Part shown: positions 61,236 through 64,000 of the stretch, piece after piece | How the letters are laid out: each line of letters begins with the position of its first letter | How positions within the stretch are numbered: position 1 is the first letter of the stretch | Source: Sphingopyxis sp. MSC1_008 | Lineage (GTDB): Bacteria; Pseudomonadota; Alphaproteobacteria; Sphingomonadales; Sphingomonadaceae | Direction of reading: 5' to 3' | NCBI RefSeq assembly: GCF_023197165.1 | Contig: NZ_JALPRD010000016.1 | Location: 1 to 64,000 of the forward strand | DNA: 64,000 nt | Notes under the pieces: generated by a model | What the model was told of the DNA's origin: nothing | Databases searched by the model: none | Seen by the model: the letters and a program-made list of their open reading frames with translations, nothing else | Translations under genes and position numbers: made by a program

Positions 61236-62053
61236 CTGTTCGGCACGCCATTTCCGCCGCAGCCGAGCGCTTCGCCGCGATTTCCGACACCCCGCGCCTC
61301 GATGCCGAACTCTTGATGGCGCATGCGCTGGGTGTCGAGCGCGGACTGTTGCTGCTCGATCCGTCACGCTTCGACCTGCCGGCGGGCTTTGCCGGCTTGG
61401 TCGAGCGGCGGACGCAGCACGAGCCGATCGCCTATATCCTTGGCTATCGCGATTTCTGGACGATCCGCCTTGGGGTCGGCCCCGGAGTGTTGATCCCGCG
61501 GCCCGACAGCGAAACGCTGATCGAGGCGGCGGCCGCTTATTTCGGTACGGCTGGCCCGAAACGCATCCTCGATCTCGGCACCGGACCCGGCACGCTGCTT
61601 TTTGCGGCGTTGAGCGAATGGCCGGACGCGAGCGGCGTTGGCGTTGACGCGAGCGATGCCGCGCTGGAGTATGCGAAGACCAATGCGCGGGCGCTGGGGA
61701 TGGAAGAGCGGACCCGACTGGTACTCGGCGACTGGGCAACGGGACTCGATGGTCCGTTCGATCTCATCCTCTGCAATCCGCCCTATATCGCCGAGTCCGA
61801 AACCCTGATGCCCGATGTCGCCGATCACGAGCCGCCGGGCGCGCTTTTTGCCGGCGCCGACGGTCTCGACGACTATCGCCGCATCATCCCCGATTTGCCG
61901 CGTCTTTTGGCGCCGGGCGGCGCCGCAATCCTTGAAATCGGGGCGACGCAGCATATGTTGGTAAGGCAACTCGCCGAAGCGGCGGGGTTTGCAGTCGCCT
62001 GCACCCAGGATCTCGGCGGGCGCGACAGAGCGCTAAAGTTGACCCGCGCCTGA
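61232..62053 (+). CDS. prmC: Release factor glutamine methyltransferase
   Basis: Methylates the GGQ glutamine of RF1 and RF2. The 273-residue protein shows the N-terminal helical domain, the family block HEPIAYILGYRDFWTIRLGV, SAM motif ILDLGTGPGTLLFAALSE, and the catalytic Asn182-Pro-Pro-Tyr185 (LCNPPYIAESE). The ATG overlaps the stop of the 100-residue gene. Downstream lie 259 bases without a gene that I can support. Confidence 0.95.
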   Translation: MTVRHAISAAAERFAAISDTPRLDAELLMAHALGVERGLLLLDPSRFDLPAGFAGLVERRTQHEPIAYILGYRDFWTIRLGVGPGVLIPRPDSETLIEAAAAYFGTAGPKRILDLGTGPGTLLFAALSEWPDASGVGVDASDAALEYAKTNARALGMEERTRLVLGDWATGLDGPFDLILCNPPYIAESETLMPDVADHEPPGALFAGADGLDDYRRIIPDLPRLLAPGGAAILEIGATQHMLVRQLAEAAGFAVACTQDLGGRDRALKLTRA

Positions 62054-62312
62054 CACGCCCACACGAATTTTCTTGGTTTCCGCCGCAAAGCGCGGTAGGG
62101 GCGGCTTACAGACCTGATCGGGGTCCCTTTGGCGATGCGGACAGCATCGATACTGGTCCGACTGGTTTGCTTCCCACTTACGATGCTGGTGCGGGACCGT
62201 GGGGTTCGGCGCAAGCGGTAAAGGGCAAGAACCGCGCAAGGAGCGCGGGCACGACGCGCAATGGCGCGGTCGGCCAAAAGGGGTTGGCATAGCTTATTAG
62301 CTTATCGACAGG

Positions 62313-63263
62313 ATGTCTCAGTTGAACATGAACAACCGACAGAACGGTCGCCGTCGCGGCCGTAACAACAACAGCAACAATAATAACAATCGGCCGCAAT
62401 CGGGCGGACGCGGCGGGGTCGACCAGGCCAACCGCATCGACAGCCGCGCGCGCGGCAACGGCGCCCAGATGATCGAGAAGTACCGCAACCTCGCGCGCGA
62501 CGCGCAGCTTGCCGGCGACCGGGTCCAGACCGAATATTATCTGCAGTTCGCCGACCATTATTTCCGCGTCGTGAGCGACTTCCGCGCCCGCCAGGAAGAA
62601 AAGGCCGCGGCGAACGGACAGGAACGCAGCCAGGACCGTAGCCGCGAGATTCGCGGCGTCGAGGATTTCGACGGCCACGACGATACCGACAGCGATTTCG
62701 AAGCCGACACCGGCCGCGACGACGGCGACAATGGCGACGACCGCGGCGAGCGGAACGAACGCGGCAACGATCGGGGCGACCGCAACGACCGTAACGACCG
62801 TAACGATCGTGGTCCGCGCGACAATCGCGGCAACCGTGAACCGCGCGGCGACCGCGACGACGACAATCGTGGCAACCGCGAACCGCGCGGCAATCGCGAC
62901 GATGACAATCGCGGCAACCGCCAGCCGGCGCGCGCGCGTCCCGTCCGCAATCGCGACGAGGATGAGGCGCAGGTCGACCGCAACGATCGCAGCGAAGCCC
63001 CCGTGCGCGAAGAAGCCGCCGAGCAGGAACCGGCTCCGCGCCCCGCGCGCCGCCCGGCCCGCCGTCCGCGTCAGGAAGACAGCGCCGATAATGGCGACCT
63101 TGGGGGCAATGCCGGGATCGACACCGCCGTCCTGCCGCCCGCGATCGGCCGTCCCGAACGCAGCGCCGAAAGCGATGCCGAGGGTGAAGCCCCCGCCGCC
63201 AAGCCGCGCCGTACGCGCCGCACGCTCGCGACGCGCAACACGGACGTCGAAGCGGCTGAATAA
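62313..63263 (+). CDS. DUF4167 protein with charged tandem repeats
   Basis: A 316-residue protein. The N-terminal DUF4167 domain (about residues 30-95) has RGNGAQMIEKYRNLARDAQL and YYLQFADHYFRVV, following an Arg/Asn-rich start (GRRRGRNNNSNNNNN). The rest is an intrinsically disordered Asp/Arg/Asn-rich region with tandem repeats, then a Pro/Arg-rich tail. This protein normally follows prmC in alphaproteobacteria; function is unknown, but the RNA-binding-like composition and translational neighbours suggest a role with ribosomes or RNA. The start is either 62313 or the ATG at 62328. Confidence 0.9.
   Translation: MSQLNMNNRQNGRRRGRNNNSNNNNNRPQSGGRGGVDQANRIDSRARGNGAQMIEKYRNLARDAQLAGDRVQTEYYLQFADHYFRVVSDFRARQEEKAAANGQERSQDRSREIRGVEDFDGHDDTDSDFEADTGRDDGDNGDDRGERNERGNDRGDRNDRNDRNDRGPRDNRGNREPRGDRDDDNRGNREPRGNRDDDNRGNRQPARARPVRNRDEDEAQVDRNDRSEAPVREEAAEQEPAPRPARRPARRPRQEDSADNGDLGGNAGIDTAVLPPAIGRPERSAESDAEGEAPAAKPRRTRRTLATRNTDVEAAE
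62780..62925 (+). repeat. Tandem repeats inside the DUF4167 gene
   Basis: Nine-base units for Arg-Asn-Asp occur three times near 62781-62810. A 42-base unit encoding DNRGNREPRGDRDD follows at 62820-62861 and 62862-62903 (second with one Asp to Asn change), with a partial third copy to about 62921. Such repeats are prone to length change by slippage. Confidence 0.8.
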
Positions 63264-63305
63264 GTCAGCGATTTCACGCTGGTTTTTCCGATTCGCATGA
63301 CATAG

Positions 63306-63339
63306 CCTCCCCGCGGGATATCCTGCGGGGAGGTTTTTT
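63306..63339 (+). terminator. Intrinsic terminator after the DUF4167 gene
   Basis: CCTCCCCGC (63306-63314) pairs perfectly with GCGGGGAGG (63325-63333), followed by six T residues that end exactly at the ATG of the next gene. Confidence 0.9.
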
Positions 63340-64000
63340 ATGCGCGTGTCGGCAATGCTTTGCGTTCCCCTGGCTCTCGCACCATGTCCGGCGATCGCGC
63401 AGGACCCGGCACAGGGCAATGCGCAGGGCGAACTGGCCGTCACCATCTACAATGGCGGGCAGTCGCTGGTGCAGGATATCCGCCAGATCCAGTTCCCCGC
63501 CGGCCGGACGCGGCAGGAGTTTCCCGACGTTTCGGCGCAGATCCGTCCGCAGACGGTATCCTTCGCGGCGTCGGGCACCTCGATTGTCGAACAGAATTTC
63601 GACTATGACCTGTTGTCGCCCAACGCGCTGATGCAAAAGGCGGTGGGCGAGATGGTGACGCTGCTGCGCACCAATGTCGCGACCGGTGCCGAAACGCGCG
63701 AACGCGCGAAGGTGCTGGCGGTCAACGGCGGGGTTGTGCTGCAAATCGGTCCGCGGATCGAGATCTTGCGCGATGACGGGATGCCGGTGCGTGTGATTTT
63801 CGACAAGATTCCGCCGAACCTGCGCGCCAAGCCGACGCTGTCGATCACCGTCGACAGCAAGAGCGCGGGAACGCGGCCCGCGACACTCTCCTACCTGACG
63901 AACGGACTGGGCTGGGCGGCCGATTATGTCTCGCTCTATGACGAGAAGGCGGGGACGATCGACGTCCAGGGATGGGTCACGCTCTCCAATAGCACCGGCA
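63340..64000 (+). CDS. DUF4139-domain protein, N-terminal part
   Basis: An open frame runs from ATG 63340 to the window end (220 codons visible). A signal peptide is present (MRVSAMLCVPLALAPCPAIA, then QDP). The mature part begins ELAVTIYNGGQSLVQDIRQI and includes GLGWAADYVSLYDEKAGTID with VQGWVTLSNSTG, the block expected in DUF4139 proteins, a family of exported beta-rich proteins of unknown role. There is no ribosome site, since a terminator stem and T run occupy the preceding 34 bases; the next ATG at 63355 is an alternative. The C-terminus lies outside the window. Confidence 0.8.
   Translation, partial: MRVSAMLCVPLALAPCPAIAQDPAQGNAQGELAVTIYNGGQSLVQDIRQIQFPAGRTRQEFPDVSAQIRPQTVSFAASGTSIVEQNFDYDLLSPNALMQKAVGEMVTLLRTNVATGAETRERAKVLAVNGGVVLQIGPRIEILRDDGMPVRVIFDKIPPNLRAKPTLSITVDSKSAGTRPATLSYLTNGLGWAADYVSLYDEKAGTIDVQGWVTLSNSTG

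Noticed and set aside
1..64000. CRISPR arrays, insertion sequences, prophage genes, integrases, toxin–antitoxin pairs or defence islands
   Set aside because: No regularly spaced repeats, transposase or integrase motifs, and no recognisable defence genes were seen on either strand; the HerA-like ATPase lacks a nuclease partner.

Overview
The window reads as a chromosomal segment of a high-GC alphaproteobacterium of the Sphingomonadaceae, most likely Sphingopyxis or a close relative. The reasons are the gene content and order (pcm–tolC–popZ-like, hisS–prfA–prmC–DUF4167, a 180-kDa-type NAD-glutamate dehydrogenase, hflKC–degP), many TonB/P450/RND-type genes, frequent GTG/TTG starts with 4-base stop/start overlaps, and palindromic intergenic repeats of the kind common in sphingomonads. 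I see no insertion sequence, prophage, integrase, CRISPR array or rRNA operon.

Layout. 1–4.6 kb: end of an unidentified gene, nudC, a small membrane-protein gene that carries a one-base frameshift, then the leftward block pcm–tolC–popZ-like, a tRNA-Cys, and a very short leftward transcript with a strong ribosome binding site encoding a 23-residue peptide. 4.6–11.5 kb: a leftward five-gene catabolic cassette (TonB-dependent receptor, cytochrome P450, AraC regulator, zinc alcohol dehydrogenase, aldehyde dehydrogenase) that fits uptake, hydroxylation and stepwise oxidation of a hydrophobic compound to an acid. 11.7–19.2 kb: OsmC, then a TetR regulator and a complete tripartite RND efflux pump with shared operator-like sequences and a structured leader. 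19.2–21 kb: MocR-type regulator and a DUF983 protein.

21.4–30.2 kb: a PAS-domain protein, the NAD-glutamate dehydrogenase, a translationally coupled ATP-grasp enzyme, a ribbon-helix-helix/DUF7010 pair, and a membrane-anchored LuxR-type regulator. 30.3–39 kb, all leftward: acetoacetyl-CoA reductase, a DUF1963 protein, ferrochelatase coupled to a solitary Tat-exported molybdopterin oxidoreductase subunit, two lipoproteins, a CoA-binding protein and the Mrp iron-sulfur carrier. 39–45.7 kb, rightward: hflK–hflC, a DegP protease behind a general-stress-type promoter, VOC and RidA proteins, and a HerA-like ATPase overlapping a small protein with a globin-like pattern.

45.7–58.5 kb: M1 aminopeptidase, a second P450, a small membrane protein, a thioesterase and queF, a proline-rich membrane protein, sseA, a cystathionine beta-lyase-type gene, an MscS channel, inorganic pyrophosphatase and an M61 peptidase. 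58.6–64 kb: the translation block hisS–prfA–(100-residue unknown)–prmC, then a DUF4167 protein and the start of a DUF4139 protein that runs off the window.

Most of the window is ordinary housekeeping chromosome. The items that deserve a second look are the 23-residue peptide transcript at 4.4–4.6 kb, the leader of the efflux operon, the divergent globin-like protein beside the HerA-like ATPase, the ATP-grasp enzyme coupled to glutamate dehydrogenase, the membrane-bound LuxR regulator, and the overlapping hairpins before the 78-residue membrane peptide.
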